64,000 nucleotides of DNA from Brucella intermedia LMG 3301 (GTDB lineage: Bacteria > Pseudomonadota > Alphaproteobacteria > Rhizobiales > Rhizobiaceae): NCBI RefSeq assembly GCF_000182645.1, contig NZ_ACQA01000002.1, forward strand, positions 806,001 through 870,000, in the 5' to 3' direction. Position 1 is the stretch's first letter. The number at the start of each line of letters is the position of its first letter. Shown in pieces: positions 7,529-15,574 of the stretch. The notes beneath the pieces were generated by a model. That model was not told where the DNA came from, ran no database searches, and saw only the letters and a program-made list of their open reading frames with translations. The translations under genes and the position numbers were made by a program.

Positions 7529-8779
7529 CTACAGAAAACGCTCGGCCGAATAGGGCTTTGGATCGACAAATGGCTCTTCTCCGACAAGCATCTCTGCAAG
7601 CAAGCGCCCTGTCGCCGGCCCCAGCGTAAGCCCGTGATGAGCGTGGCCGAAATTGAACCATAGCCCTTTATGCTTAGGCGCGGCCCCGATGACCGGGCGC
7701 ATGTCCGGCAGGCAAGGACGCAATCCAAGCCAGGGCGTGGTTTCGACAGCCTCTCCCAATTGCGGCACAAGCTGGCGCGCAATCTTCTCGTCTTTTCTGA
7801 GTTGAATATAATTTGCGGGCGCATCGGGTGAAGCGAACTCTATGCCCGTCGATAGCCGCACCCCCTGCACCATAGGCGCAAGAACATAGCCTGCTTCTTC
7901 GTCGACAACAGTATGGCCGAGCCGCGAACCGTCCTTCATGGTGAAGTGAAGATGATGCCCCCGCTTGATGCCAAGCGGGATTGGATAGCCGAATTTCCTG
8001 AAGACGAGACCGGACTGCGGACCGAGCGCCACGACCACGTCACGCGCATGCGCAATGCCGTTCTCAGTCGTAACCTGCCAACCGCCCGCCTCCGCTGTCA
8101 GGGTTGCAGCATCGCCATGAACGAAAACCCCACCGTTTCTGATAAACAGATCGGCATAGGCTTTGACCAGTCCTCCCGGGTTAACGACGGTTTTCGGATC
8201 GAGCCAATGAATGCCGCCAGCCACATCGCCCAGCGACTTCTCTCGTTCCCGCAATGCTGCTGCATCCAGAATGTCATAGGACAGTTTGAAACGCTGCAGA
8301 TCGGGCAAACGGCGCACCGCTGCGTCGAATGCCGAAGATGACCGGAAAACTTCGATCCACCCCTGTGACCGGATCAATTTTTCACTGCCGGACTGGGCCA
8401 CCAGATTGTCATGCTCCCGGACGCTGGCCTCAATCAAGGGCAACATGGCATCCGTCGCAATCTTCAACCGCTCCGGCGACGATTCCCTCCAGTATCGAAA
8501 AAGCCAACGAGCCATTTTCGGTATGTAGAAGGGGTTATAGCGAACGTCCGAACGGCGGTTCATGCCGTAACGAACAAGCGTCCAGAAGCCTTGCGGGAAG
8601 GAATAGGGTATGACGCTTGAACGCTCGATCAGACCGGCATTGCCGAAACTGGTGCCATTGCCGGGGTCGTTTTTGTCGACCAGGCACACCGAACGGCCCC
8701 GCGCCTGCAGATGCAGTGCCGTGGATACACCAACAATACCCGCCCCCAGAACGATGACATCTTGTTGCTGAATCGGCAT
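7529..8779 (-). CDS. FAD-dependent D-amino-acid dehydrogenase-like oxidoreductase (DadA family)
   Basis: A 416-residue flavoenzyme with the N-terminal dinucleotide fold GAGIVG (12-17) and the GTSFGNAG segment typical of DadA-type D-amino-acid dehydrogenases, which oxidise D-amino acids to 2-keto acids and pass electrons to the respiratory chain at the inner membrane. Its neighbours, two basic-amino-acid binding proteins and a lysine dehydrogenase-family enzyme, suggest an amino-acid substrate. A terminator separates it from the upstream binding-protein gene, so it probably has its own promoter. D-hydroxyproline or another imino acid is possible as substrate. Confidence 0.8.
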   Translation of the reverse strand: MPIQQQDVIVLGAGIVGVSTALHLQARGRSVCLVDKNDPGNGTSFGNAGLIERSSVIPYSFPQGFWTLVRYGMNRRSDVRYNPFYIPKMARWLFRYWRESSPERLKIATDAMLPLIEASVREHDNLVAQSGSEKLIRSQGWIEVFRSSSAFDAAVRRLPDLQRFKLSYDILDAAALREREKSLGDVAGGIHWLDPKTVVNPGGLVKAYADLFIRNGGVFVHGDAATLTAEAGGWQVTTENGIAHARDVVVALGPQSGLVFRKFGYPIPLGIKRGHHLHFTMKDGSRLGHTVVDEEAGYVLAPMVQGVRLSTGIEFASPDAPANYIQLRKDEKIARQLVPQLGEAVETTPWLGLRPCLPDMRPVIGAAPKHKGLWFNFGHAHHGLTLGPATGRLLAEMLVGEEPFVDPKPYSAERFL

Positions 8780-8806
8780 TTACGCATCCATAAAAACAAC
8801 GAAATA

Positions 8807-8832
8807 AACGCGCCGATTTCAGCCGGCGCGTT
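8807..8832 (-). terminator. Rho-independent terminator of the first binding-protein gene
   Basis: On the minus strand, a perfect 9-bp stem AACGCGCCG / CGGCGCGTT is followed by the T-rich stretch TTTATTTCG and later TTGTTTTT. It ends transcription of the gene at 8870-9631. Confidence 0.85.
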
Positions 8833-8869
8833 GTTGCTTACAGCAAAGAGCTGCCTTTATTACAAGCAA

Positions 8870-9631
8870 TCAGTAGATGTCGAAGTCGAAATATTTCTTC
8901 ACGATCGTGGCATAGGTACCATCGTCGCGAATTTTCTTGATTGCTGCGTTGAATTGTTCGCGCAGGTCGTCATCGCCCTGACGCAACGCTATCCCGGTAT
9001 CGGTCTGCGTATTGGGAATATCGCCAATAAGCTTGCAGCAACCCGCGCCGTCACCCTTGATCCAGTCGGAGATCGGGAACTTGTCGGAAACGACTGCATC
9101 AAGGCGTCCGCTTTTCAGGTCTGCGTTGGCTTCATCGGCAGTCGGATAAAGCTTCACGTCGGCACCGGCCTTGCCGTAGACATCCTCGGCATAGTTACCC
9201 TGCGTGGTCGACCCTTGAGCACCAATCGTCTTTCCCTTGAAGGCCTCCGCATCCAAGGATGTGATCGGGCTGTCCTTCGGCACGGCAACGGAAAGCGGCG
9301 TGGAGTAATACTTGTCGGTGAAGGTGACTTCTTTCTTGCGCTCTTCCGTGATGCTCATCGAGGCGACGACCGCATCGAACTTGTTCGACTTCAGTCCGGG
9401 TATCATCCCGTCCCAGTCGTTGGCGACGATGGTGCACTTGGCGTCCATCGCCTTGCACAGGGCCTCGGCAATTTCGACATCCAGACCCTGAAGCGAACCA
9501 TCCGCGGCGACAAAATTGAAAGGTGGATATGCACCTTCCGTCGCGATGCGGATTTCCTTCCATTCCTTGGCCTGCGCTGGCAAGGCAGCGATTACAGATG
9601 CAACGCCTGCAAACAGGATGGCTTTCAGCAT
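8870..9631 (-). CDS. Basic-amino-acid ABC transporter binding protein, copy A
   Basis: Periplasmic binding protein (253 residues, signal peptide to about residue 21, ...PAQA) of the lysine/arginine/ornithine/histidine class (ArgT/HisJ/ArtJ-like), judged from segments such as EGAYPPFNF and ASMSITEER. No permease or ATPase gene adjoins it, so it must feed a transporter encoded elsewhere. It aligns without gaps to its neighbour at 9783-10544 with roughly three quarters identical residues, the mark of a tandem duplication. Both copies keep the cysteine pairs near 59/66 and 198/199. Confidence 0.9.
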   Translation of the reverse strand: MLKAILFAGVASVIAALPAQAKEWKEIRIATEGAYPPFNFVAADGSLQGLDVEIAEALCKAMDAKCTIVANDWDGMIPGLKSNKFDAVVASMSITEERKKEVTFTDKYYSTPLSVAVPKDSPITSLDAEAFKGKTIGAQGSTTQGNYAEDVYGKAGADVKLYPTADEANADLKSGRLDAVVSDKFPISDWIKGDGAGCCKLIGDIPNTQTDTGIALRQGDDDLREQFNAAIKKIRDDGTYATIVKKYFDFDIY

Positions 9632-9729
9632 GGTCGTTCCCCTTATTCCTTTGTTATAATTATATTATCGGAGCATTACCAGTTCAGCGCAACGCCCCAC
9701 CTTTTTATGCGTCTTCCAACTGAAGCACC

Positions 9730-9767
9730 GGACGCTCCCCACATCAAGCCATGTTTGGAGAGCGCCC
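9730..9767 (-). terminator. Hairpin between the duplicated binding-protein genes
   Basis: On the minus strand a long imperfect stem (GGGCGCTCTCC...ACAT / ATGT...GGGGAGCGTCC, with G-U pairs and a 2-nt bulge) directly follows copy B. No T-run follows, so read-through into copy A is possible. Confidence 0.5.
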
Positions 9768-9782
9768 GATGAAATTTTGGCA

Positions 9783-10544
9783 TCAATAGATGTCGAAATC
9801 GAAATACTTCTTGCGGATCGTTTCGTAGGTGCCGTCTTCACGGATCTTCTTGATCGCCGCGTTGAACTGCTCGCGCAGATCATCATCACCCTTGCGAAGG
9901 GCAACCGCGATCTTCGTTTCGGAACCGGGAATATCACCAAGGAACTTGCAGCAATCTGCGCCCTGCTTCTTCAGCCAGTCGGCGGCGAGAAACTTGTCGG
10001 CGGCGATGGCATCAAGACGGCCGCTTTCAAGATCGGCATTGGCTTCGTCGGCGGTCGGGTAGAGCTTCACGTCCGCGCCCGCCTTGCTGTAGACGTCGTC
10101 GGCATAGTTGCCCTGCGTGGTGCCGGCCTGCGCGCCTACCGTTTTCCCGTCGAATGCCGACGGATCAAGCGAGGTGATGTCCGTGTCCTTCGGCACGACA
10201 ACCGCAAGCGGTGTCGTGTAGTAGCGGTCCGTGAAGGCCACCTGCTTTTCACGCTCTTCGGTGATAGCCATCGAAGCAATGACTGCGTCGAACTTGTTGG
10301 CCTGCAAACCGGGGATCATGCCGTCCCAGTCATTCGCGACGATCGTGCATTTCGCTTCCATCGCTTCGCAAAGCGCATTGGCGATATCGAGATCGAAACC
10401 TTCAAGCTTGCCGTCTGGAGACATGTAGTTGAACGGAGGATATGCGCCTTCGCTGGCGATACGGATTTCTTTCCATTCCTTCGCCTGAACCGGCAAAGCG
10501 AGAAAGACTGAGGCCAGACCGGCCAGCACAATTGATTTCAACAT
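9783..10544 (-). CDS. Basic-amino-acid ABC transporter binding protein, copy B
   Basis: 253-residue periplasmic binding protein, paralogue of the gene at 8870-9631 and collinear with it over its whole length; the C-terminal 27 residues are almost unchanged, while the stretch around residues 38-60 and 185-215 differs more, which may change ligand preference. The signal peptide ends near residue 21 (...PVQA). The start at 10544 has AGGA 8 nt upstream. It is the promoter-proximal copy. It probably serves the same distant permease complex as copy A. Confidence 0.9.
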   Translation of the reverse strand: MLKSIVLAGLASVFLALPVQAKEWKEIRIASEGAYPPFNYMSPDGKLEGFDLDIANALCEAMEAKCTIVANDWDGMIPGLQANKFDAVIASMAITEEREKQVAFTDRYYTTPLAVVVPKDTDITSLDPSAFDGKTVGAQAGTTQGNYADDVYSKAGADVKLYPTADEANADLESGRLDAIAADKFLAADWLKKQGADCCKFLGDIPGSETKIAVALRKGDDDLREQFNAAIKKIREDGTYETIRKKYFDFDIY

Positions 10545-10720
10545 AGCTTTCCTACTTCTTCAAAGCACATCCCGAATTGTAGTGGTTTCGGGGTGCACAG
10601 ATACACATCAAGCGGACAAACATATTCCATCCACCAGTTTGGATCGGGCAATGCGCTTAAATCCGATCCTATTCAATTGCGACTTTGGTAGGGCGGAGAC
10701 GGCCGCCACCAAAACGCAAA

Positions 10721-10754
10721 CAGGGCCTGCTGCGCACAAGCGCAACAGGCCCTG
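10721..10754 (-). terminator. Rho-independent terminator of the lysine dehydrogenase-family gene
   Basis: On the minus strand, a 9-bp perfect outer stem (CAGGGCCTG / CAGGCCCTG) plus five further pairs after one mismatch, a 4-nt loop, and then TTTGCGTTTT. It follows the stop at 10775 by 20 nt. The remainder of the 230-nt gap upstream of copy B holds only its promoter region, in which I recognise no clear element. Confidence 0.85.
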
Positions 10755-10774
10755 CATTCATGCGGCAGGAGCTA

Positions 10775-11878
10775 TCAGGCAACCATGCGTGCGCAATGGT
10801 CTTCCTGTGCATAGGCCTTGCCAAAGCGGTTCGCGAGGAACGCTCCGAGCGTAATGTCTTCCTGGCGGATAAAGCCCTGCTGTGGAAGATCGCCCTTGGC
10901 GAGCATGTCGAGCACGGCGCAGATCGCCGAAGCCGTCGTAATCTGAATGCCCGAGCGCACGATCTTGCCAACCGGAGCGGCATAGACCTTATTCGCGTAG
11001 GTTTCCTGAACCAGGCGACCATTCTTGGTGCCCGACACAGTCACGAAAATCACCACAACGTCCTGAAGAGTGGTCGGCAGGGCATTTTCGAAGATGTCCT
11101 TGAGCACTTCACGGCGATGACGCAGGCCGAGATCGTTGAGAAGCGCCTTCATCAACGCAACGTGACCCGGATAGCGGATCGTGCGGTAGTTGAGCGTGCG
11201 CACCTTGCCTTCCAGCGTTTCGCAAAGCGTGCCCAGACCACCCGAGGTGTTGAAGGCTTCGTAGGTGACGCCATCAAGCGAAAACTCTTCGCGCTCTTCG
11301 AGAGCAGGAACTTCGGTCAGTTCGCCGTTCACGATAGCTTCGCATGGCTCGATATATTCGTTGATGACGCCGTCCGTGCTCCAGGTCAGGTTATAGTTCA
11401 GAGCATTCGAAGGGTACTGCGGCAGAGCGCCAACGCGCATACGAACGCTGTCCAGCTTGTCAAAACGCTTCGCCAGATCATAGGCAACGATGGAGATGAA
11501 GCCGGGAGCAAGGCCACACTGCGGAATGAAAGCCGTCTTCGCTTCCTTCGCCAGTTCCTTGACGCGACGCGTGCTGGCCACATCTTCGGTCAGGTCGAGA
11601 TAATGCACGCCTGCCTTGGCCGCAGCTTCGGCGATACGGGTCGTCAGGTGGAACGGAGCGGCGCTGAGTACCGCAAACTTGCCGGCCAAGGCAGCTTCGA
11701 GGGCCTTGGCGTCTTCAATGTCGAGCGCCTGCGTCTTGACTTCGGCACCCGATTCCAGTGCATCGAGCTGCGCTTGAGAGCGGTCGACAACGGTAACAGC
11801 ATACTCGCCTGTGGAAGCGAGAAGATCGGCAATGGTAGCGCCGATTTTGCCTGCACCTACAACAACGATCTCTTTCAT
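10775..11878 (-). CDS. Saccharopine dehydrogenase-family enzyme, probably L-lysine 6-dehydrogenase
   Basis: A 367-residue NAD(P)-binding enzyme: Rossmann motif GAGKIG at 8-13, then the catalytic domain with the conserved CGLAPGF segment near residue 122 and a NY-NLTWSTDG substrate-site region. Single-domain members of this length include the lysine epsilon-dehydrogenase known from Agrobacterium, which converts lysine to aminoadipate semialdehyde; two-step saccharopine dehydrogenases are usually somewhat longer. The Lrp/AsnC regulator transcribed divergently and the neighbouring basic-amino-acid binding proteins support a lysine role. A saccharopine-oxidising activity cannot be excluded. Confidence 0.75.
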   Translation of the reverse strand: MKEIVVVGAGKIGATIADLLASTGEYAVTVVDRSQAQLDALESGAEVKTQALDIEDAKALEAALAGKFAVLSAAPFHLTTRIAEAAAKAGVHYLDLTEDVASTRRVKELAKEAKTAFIPQCGLAPGFISIVAYDLAKRFDKLDSVRMRVGALPQYPSNALNYNLTWSTDGVINEYIEPCEAIVNGELTEVPALEEREEFSLDGVTYEAFNTSGGLGTLCETLEGKVRTLNYRTIRYPGHVALMKALLNDLGLRHRREVLKDIFENALPTTLQDVVVIFVTVSGTKNGRLVQETYANKVYAAPVGKIVRSGIQITTASAICAVLDMLAKGDLPQQGFIRQEDITLGAFLANRFGKAYAQEDHCARMVA

Positions 11879-11973
11879 GTAAATTCCCCTTGGAATGCAA
11901 TTCGGATATGCAAGAATCGCATAGTTCCATGCAAAAAGAAGTATGCGAACTGACGATATGACGTTGTTTGTTT

Positions 11974-12000
11974 ATGCATATTGACGTATTTTATATGCAT
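11974..12000. promoter_or_regulatory. Candidate Lrp-type operator pair
   Basis: Two ATGCAT palindromes (11974-11979 and 11995-12000) lie exactly 21 bp apart, two helical turns, in an AT-rich 123-nt gap between the divergent lysine dehydrogenase-family gene and the Lrp/AsnC regulator. The second touches the regulator's start codon, which has no visible ribosome site. Confidence 0.55.
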
Positions 12001-12001
12001 T

Positions 12002-12430
12002 ATGACGACAGAAGCAGATCTAATCCTCATCGCCCTCCTCCGTGAAAATGCCCGTGCTTCGACGGCCGACCTTGCGAGGCGCCTCGGAGTTTCGCGAACA
12101 ACGGTTCAAAGCCGTATCGAGAAGCTCGAAAAGCGCGGTGTCATCGAGGGTTATACGGTCCGAATCGCCCCGGAGTTCGAGCGTGATCTGGTGCGCGCCC
12201 ACGTATTAGTGACTGCCTTGCCAAAGCTCGCGCCAAAGGTCGAAACTGCATTGCGCGGCATGATGGCCGTCCGTTCACTTCATTCTGTGAGCGGACATTT
12301 CGATATGATCGTCGTTGTGGAAGCCCCTTCCATACAGGAGCTTGATGCCGTTCTGGATCGCATAGGCGCGCTGGAAGGCGTCGAGCGCACGATGTCGTCC
12401 ATCATCCTCTCGACGCGAATTGATCGTTAA
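12002..12430 (+). CDS. Lrp/AsnC-family transcriptional regulator
   Basis: 142 residues: N-terminal winged helix-turn-helix (~15-55, LARRLGVSRTTVQSRIEKLE) followed by the amino-acid-binding RAM domain (~65-140, with the G-x-FDM segment SVSGHFDMIVVVE). Such proteins are often local activators that sense an amino acid and act on the adjoining divergent gene, here the lysine/saccharopine dehydrogenase. The ATG at 12002 is chosen because it gives the normal family start; a TTG at 11981 would overlap the likely operator. Confidence 0.88.
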   Translation: MTTEADLILIALLRENARASTADLARRLGVSRTTVQSRIEKLEKRGVIEGYTVRIAPEFERDLVRAHVLVTALPKLAPKVETALRGMMAVRSLHSVSGHFDMIVVVEAPSIQELDAVLDRIGALEGVERTMSSIILSTRIDR

Positions 12431-12473
12431 GATACAAAAACAATATCGCAGCGGTCAGAATCACTGGCAGTGC

Positions 12474-13268
12474 TTAGGTGGAGACTGCTCCACTCATGCG
12501 CTTTCGGCGAAAAAGCATCACCGCAAGCCCCAGAAGCACGGTGCCTGCAATAAACAGAAAGGCTGCGGCAGCGATCGCCGGGCTGATGTTCTCACGAATT
12601 GTCGAGAACATCTGGCGCGCGAGGGTACGCTGATTTGGTCCCGCGACGAACAGCGTCAGAACAACCTCGTCCAGCGAGGTGGCGAATGCCAGCACAGCAC
12701 CCGAAGCGATACCCGGCATGGCAAGCGGAAGCGTGATTTTTCGAAATACTGTGAGAGGCGACGCGCCAAGGCTCTCGGCTGCCAGCTCGATACGCCGGTC
12801 GATACCGCCAAGAGCACCCGTAACGCTTACCAGAACAAAGGGGATCGAAATCACGGTGTGCGCGACAATCACGCCAAGATACGAATTTGCTATGCCCAAT
12901 CGCACGAAGAGCAGTTGCATGCCCACACCCAGCACTACTGCGGGAACGACCATTGGCAATAGGAACAGAGTTTTAATGGGGCCGGAAAGAAAAATTATCC
13001 TGCTGCGCAAGCCAAGCGCGGCCATCGTCCCCAACACGGTTGCCAAAATCATAGTCCCAGAACCGATGATCAGGCTGTTGACGATCGCGCGGCGCCAGAC
13101 ATCCGCTGTCGCGAGTTCCTCAAACCAGCGCCCTGACCAGCCCGGCACCGGATAGGTCAGAAACACGCTGGAGGTAAATGCCAGTGGAAGGATGGCGAAC
13201 AGCGGCGCGATCAGAAAGATCACGGCAGCCGCACCGAACACGATTTTCGCGAAGCGCCCCATCTTCAT
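12474..13268 (-). CDS. Polyamine-type ABC importer permease (PotC-like)
   Basis: 264-residue inner-membrane permease with six predicted helices and the EAA loop at 161-180 (ELAAESLGASPLTVFRKITL), the PotC/PotI class. It starts in a 4-nt ATGA overlap with the first permease gene (13265-14440) and is the last gene of a binding protein-ATPase-permease-permease operon. It converges on the Lrp gene with 43 nt between them and no clear terminator. Confidence 0.88.
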   Translation of the reverse strand: MKMGRFAKIVFGAAAVIFLIAPLFAILPLAFTSSVFLTYPVPGWSGRWFEELATADVWRRAIVNSLIIGSGTMILATVLGTMAALGLRSRIIFLSGPIKTLFLLPMVVPAVVLGVGMQLLFVRLGIANSYLGVIVAHTVISIPFVLVSVTGALGGIDRRIELAAESLGASPLTVFRKITLPLAMPGIASGAVLAFATSLDEVVLTLFVAGPNQRTLARQMFSTIRENISPAIAAAAFLFIAGTVLLGLAVMLFRRKRMSGAVST

Positions 13269-14440
13269 GCCCTCCGGGGATCATCGGCGGTAAGCCGTCC
13301 GTAAACCGCGTAGAGTATCAGACAGGCTACGAGCAACACGAGCCCAAGTGCACCGGCCATGCCCCAATTGGCCGAACCGGTTGCGTAATAAGCAATGATC
13401 GAGCTTATCATCTGGTCGCCCGGTCCACCGATCAACGCAGGAGTGATGTAGTAGCCAATCGCGCTCATAAATACGAGTAGCATGCCGGACACGATACCGC
13501 GCATACTCAACGGAAGCAGCACTCGCAGGAACGCTCTCCACGGCGGCGCACCAAGAGATGCGGCTGCAGGCATGAGATTGCCTGGGATAGACACAAGCAC
13601 GCTGTAGATCGGAAGCACCATGAACGGCAGAAGCACATGCGTCATGGCGATGACCACACCCGCCCTGTTGAAGATCAAGGGAAAAGGCGCATCGGTTATG
13701 CCGAGCCAGATCAGCGTATCGTTGATGAGGCCCTTATCCTGCAAAAGAATGAACCAGGCAGCCGTTCGCACCAGCAACGATGTCCACAGCGGCAGTAAAA
13801 CAGCAGCAAACAGCACGCTTTTGATCCAGCCCGTAGATGACGCCAGCAAGACCGCGTAGGGGTAACCAATCGCTGCACAAGCCAATGTCACCAGAGCAGC
13901 AATCCAGAAAGTACGCAGCATGATCGCCCGGTTTGCCGATGTGCCCGGCGCCATAGAAACAATTTCACCCGATGTCGAGCGCTCCATATCGACGGCCGCA
14001 AGCAGGTTGCGATCAGTTGTCGGGGAAAGCGCATTTGCAATCGCCCGCCAAAACTCCGGCCGGCTCCATCGCTTGTCGATCATTTCAAGATCTGGAACAG
14101 GATCGCCCTTTTCGATGGCTGAAAGCGTTTTGCTCATCAACGTGCGAAAGCCGGATTGAGCGCTGTTCAAGCGCCGAACCATATCGCCTATCGCCTGTTG
14201 GTCAGTCGAAGATTTCAGGTCCGTTACCAGGGCCTGCTTCATGTCTGGCGATGGACCCGACTGTCCGTCCCAAAGACTTACCGCTTCTGCGGTTCGGGGT
14301 AGAACGCGCAATACCGCTGTATCTGACACGGCCTGCTTCATCATCACCCCGAGCGGCCAAAGAAAAAACAGCGCGATAAAAACAAGCAGAGGCGTGATCA
14401 AAAATATCGCTCGAATATTTTTGCCGGACAAAACCGTCAT
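13265..14440 (-). CDS. Polyamine-type ABC importer permease (PotB-like) with a large periplasmic insertion
   Basis: 391-residue permease, about 100 longer than the usual PotB/PotH. The excess lies between helix 1 (~12-32) and the next hydrophobic helix (~175): a soluble, mostly helical, charged stretch that should project into the periplasm. The EAA-type loop is present near the C-terminal third (AAASLGAPPWRAFLRVLLPL). The ATG at 14440 overlaps the ATPase stop (ATGA), so translation is coupled; an in-frame start at 14458 is less likely. The insertion may contact the binding protein. Confidence 0.85.
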   Translation of the reverse strand: MTVLSGKNIRAIFLITPLLVFIALFFLWPLGVMMKQAVSDTAVLRVLPRTAEAVSLWDGQSGPSPDMKQALVTDLKSSTDQQAIGDMVRRLNSAQSGFRTLMSKTLSAIEKGDPVPDLEMIDKRWSRPEFWRAIANALSPTTDRNLLAAVDMERSTSGEIVSMAPGTSANRAIMLRTFWIAALVTLACAAIGYPYAVLLASSTGWIKSVLFAAVLLPLWTSLLVRTAAWFILLQDKGLINDTLIWLGITDAPFPLIFNRAGVVIAMTHVLLPFMVLPIYSVLVSIPGNLMPAAASLGAPPWRAFLRVLLPLSMRGIVSGMLLVFMSAIGYYITPALIGGPGDQMISSIIAYYATGSANWGMAGALGLVLLVACLILYAVYGRLTADDPRRA

Positions 14441-15504
14441 GCTGCGATCGTCCAGCAATCAGCGGCACTGAACTTGGCGACGACATCAGTTCCGGGCGTC
14501 CATTCGCGCGATTTTCTGTCTAGCCGCACGATGAAATCATGCGCACTCCCATCAAGCTGGATACGCAGATGATCTCCTTGATAGACGCTATCAACCACGC
14601 GCGTTCTAAGGAGGTTGTCTGAATTATCCTCGCTGCCAAGTTCGATACGCTCAGGCCGGATGGACAAGAGAACCTTCTGCCCGGCCGCGAGAGTTTCCTT
14701 GGATGCTGCGGTCAGCGTGCCGCCGTCCTTCAGGCGAATAAAAGCACGCGCGTTTTCCATCCGCTCGATTATCCCTTCGGCGAGATTGGTTTCGCCTATG
14801 AATTCGGCGACAAACCGCGTTTGCGGCTCATCGTAGATCGCACGCGGCGTGCCGATCTGTTCAATTTTTCCTTTGTTGAAGACAGCGATCCGGTCCGACA
14901 TGGTCAGCGCTTCACCCTGATCATGGGTGACGAAGACAATCGTCAATCCCAATCGGCTGTGCAGCGCGCGGATATCGAGTTGCATCTGCTCGCGCAACTG
15001 CTTGTCGAGAGCGCCCAGCGGCTCGTCCATCAAGACGACACCTGGCTCGAAAACCAGTGCACGGGCAAGCGCCACCCGCTGTTGTTGCCCGCCGGACAGT
15101 TGCGATGGCTTGCGTTCGCGCATCGGGGAAAGTTGCACCATATCGAGCACTTTATCCACCAGCTTGCCGATCTCGCCCTTTCCAACACCACGCATCTGCA
15201 AAGGAAAAGCAACATTTTCGCCAACGGTCATATGCGGGAAAAGCGCATAGTTCTGAAAAACCACGCCCATGTTACGCTTATATGAGGGAACCGCATTGAT
15301 AGGCTTTCCATCGACATAAATCGTCCCGCTGCTCGGACTTTCAAACCCGGCAAGCATCATCAGAAGCGTGGTCTTGCCTGAACCGGAGGGGCCGAGCAAG
15401 CTCACGAATTCGCCCTTGCCTATATCGAGGTTCAAACCATCTATAACTTTGAAATCACCGTATGATTTACTGATATTCTCGAAGCGGATGCGGCAGTCCG
15501 TCAA
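14437..15504 (-). CDS. Polyamine-type ABC importer ATPase (PotA-like)
   Basis: 355-residue ATPase with Walker A GPSGSGKTT (38-46), [15 protein letters not shown] signature, Walker B VVLMDEP and switch HDQ motif, then a C-terminal TOBE_2-type domain (~235-355) as in PotA. The start is a TTG with GGAG 7 nt upstream; no in-frame ATG is available. It follows the binding-protein gene after 70 nt that contain a hairpin. Confidence 0.9.
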   Translation of the reverse strand: MTDCRIRFENISKSYGDFKVIDGLNLDIGKGEFVSLLGPSGSGKTTLLMMLAGFESPSSGTIYVDGKPINAVPSYKRNMGVVFQNYALFPHMTVGENVAFPLQMRGVGKGEIGKLVDKVLDMVQLSPMRERKPSQLSGGQQQRVALARALVFEPGVVLMDEPLGALDKQLREQMQLDIRALHSRLGLTIVFVTHDQGEALTMSDRIAVFNKGKIEQIGTPRAIYDEPQTRFVAEFIGETNLAEGIIERMENARAFIRLKDGGTLTAASKETLAAGQKVLLSIRPERIELGSEDNSDNLLRTRVVDSVYQGDHLRIQLDGSAHDFIVRLDRKSREWTPGTDVVAKFSAADCWTIAA

Positions 15505-15520
15505 TGAATTACTCCATCTT

Positions 15521-15545
15521 CCGGAAAACGGGGAAACCCCGCCGG
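15521..15545 (-). promoter_or_regulatory. Intergenic hairpin between binding-protein and ATPase genes
   Basis: A stem CGGGG / CCCCG with an AAA/TTT loop, enclosed by a second CCGG / CCGG stem with a 4-nt bulge on one side. It lies 29 nt after the binding-protein stop and 16 nt before the ATPase start. There is no T-run. The position matches the hairpins of the other importer operons in this window. Confidence 0.55.
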
Positions 15546-15574
15546 TGTTGCGCCCACGGGGCCATAATTGCGAA

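Noticed and set aside
8711..9772. A 353-residue plus-strand frame across copy A of the binding protein
   Set aside because: Antisense to a well-supported gene and through its terminator; the similar frame opposite copy B only mirrors the duplication.
10685..11953. A 422-residue open frame on the plus strand opposite the lysine dehydrogenase-family gene
   Set aside because: It lies fully antisense to a gene with clear motifs, crosses its promoter and terminator, and has no recognisable domain or ribosome site; long antisense frames are common at this GC content.
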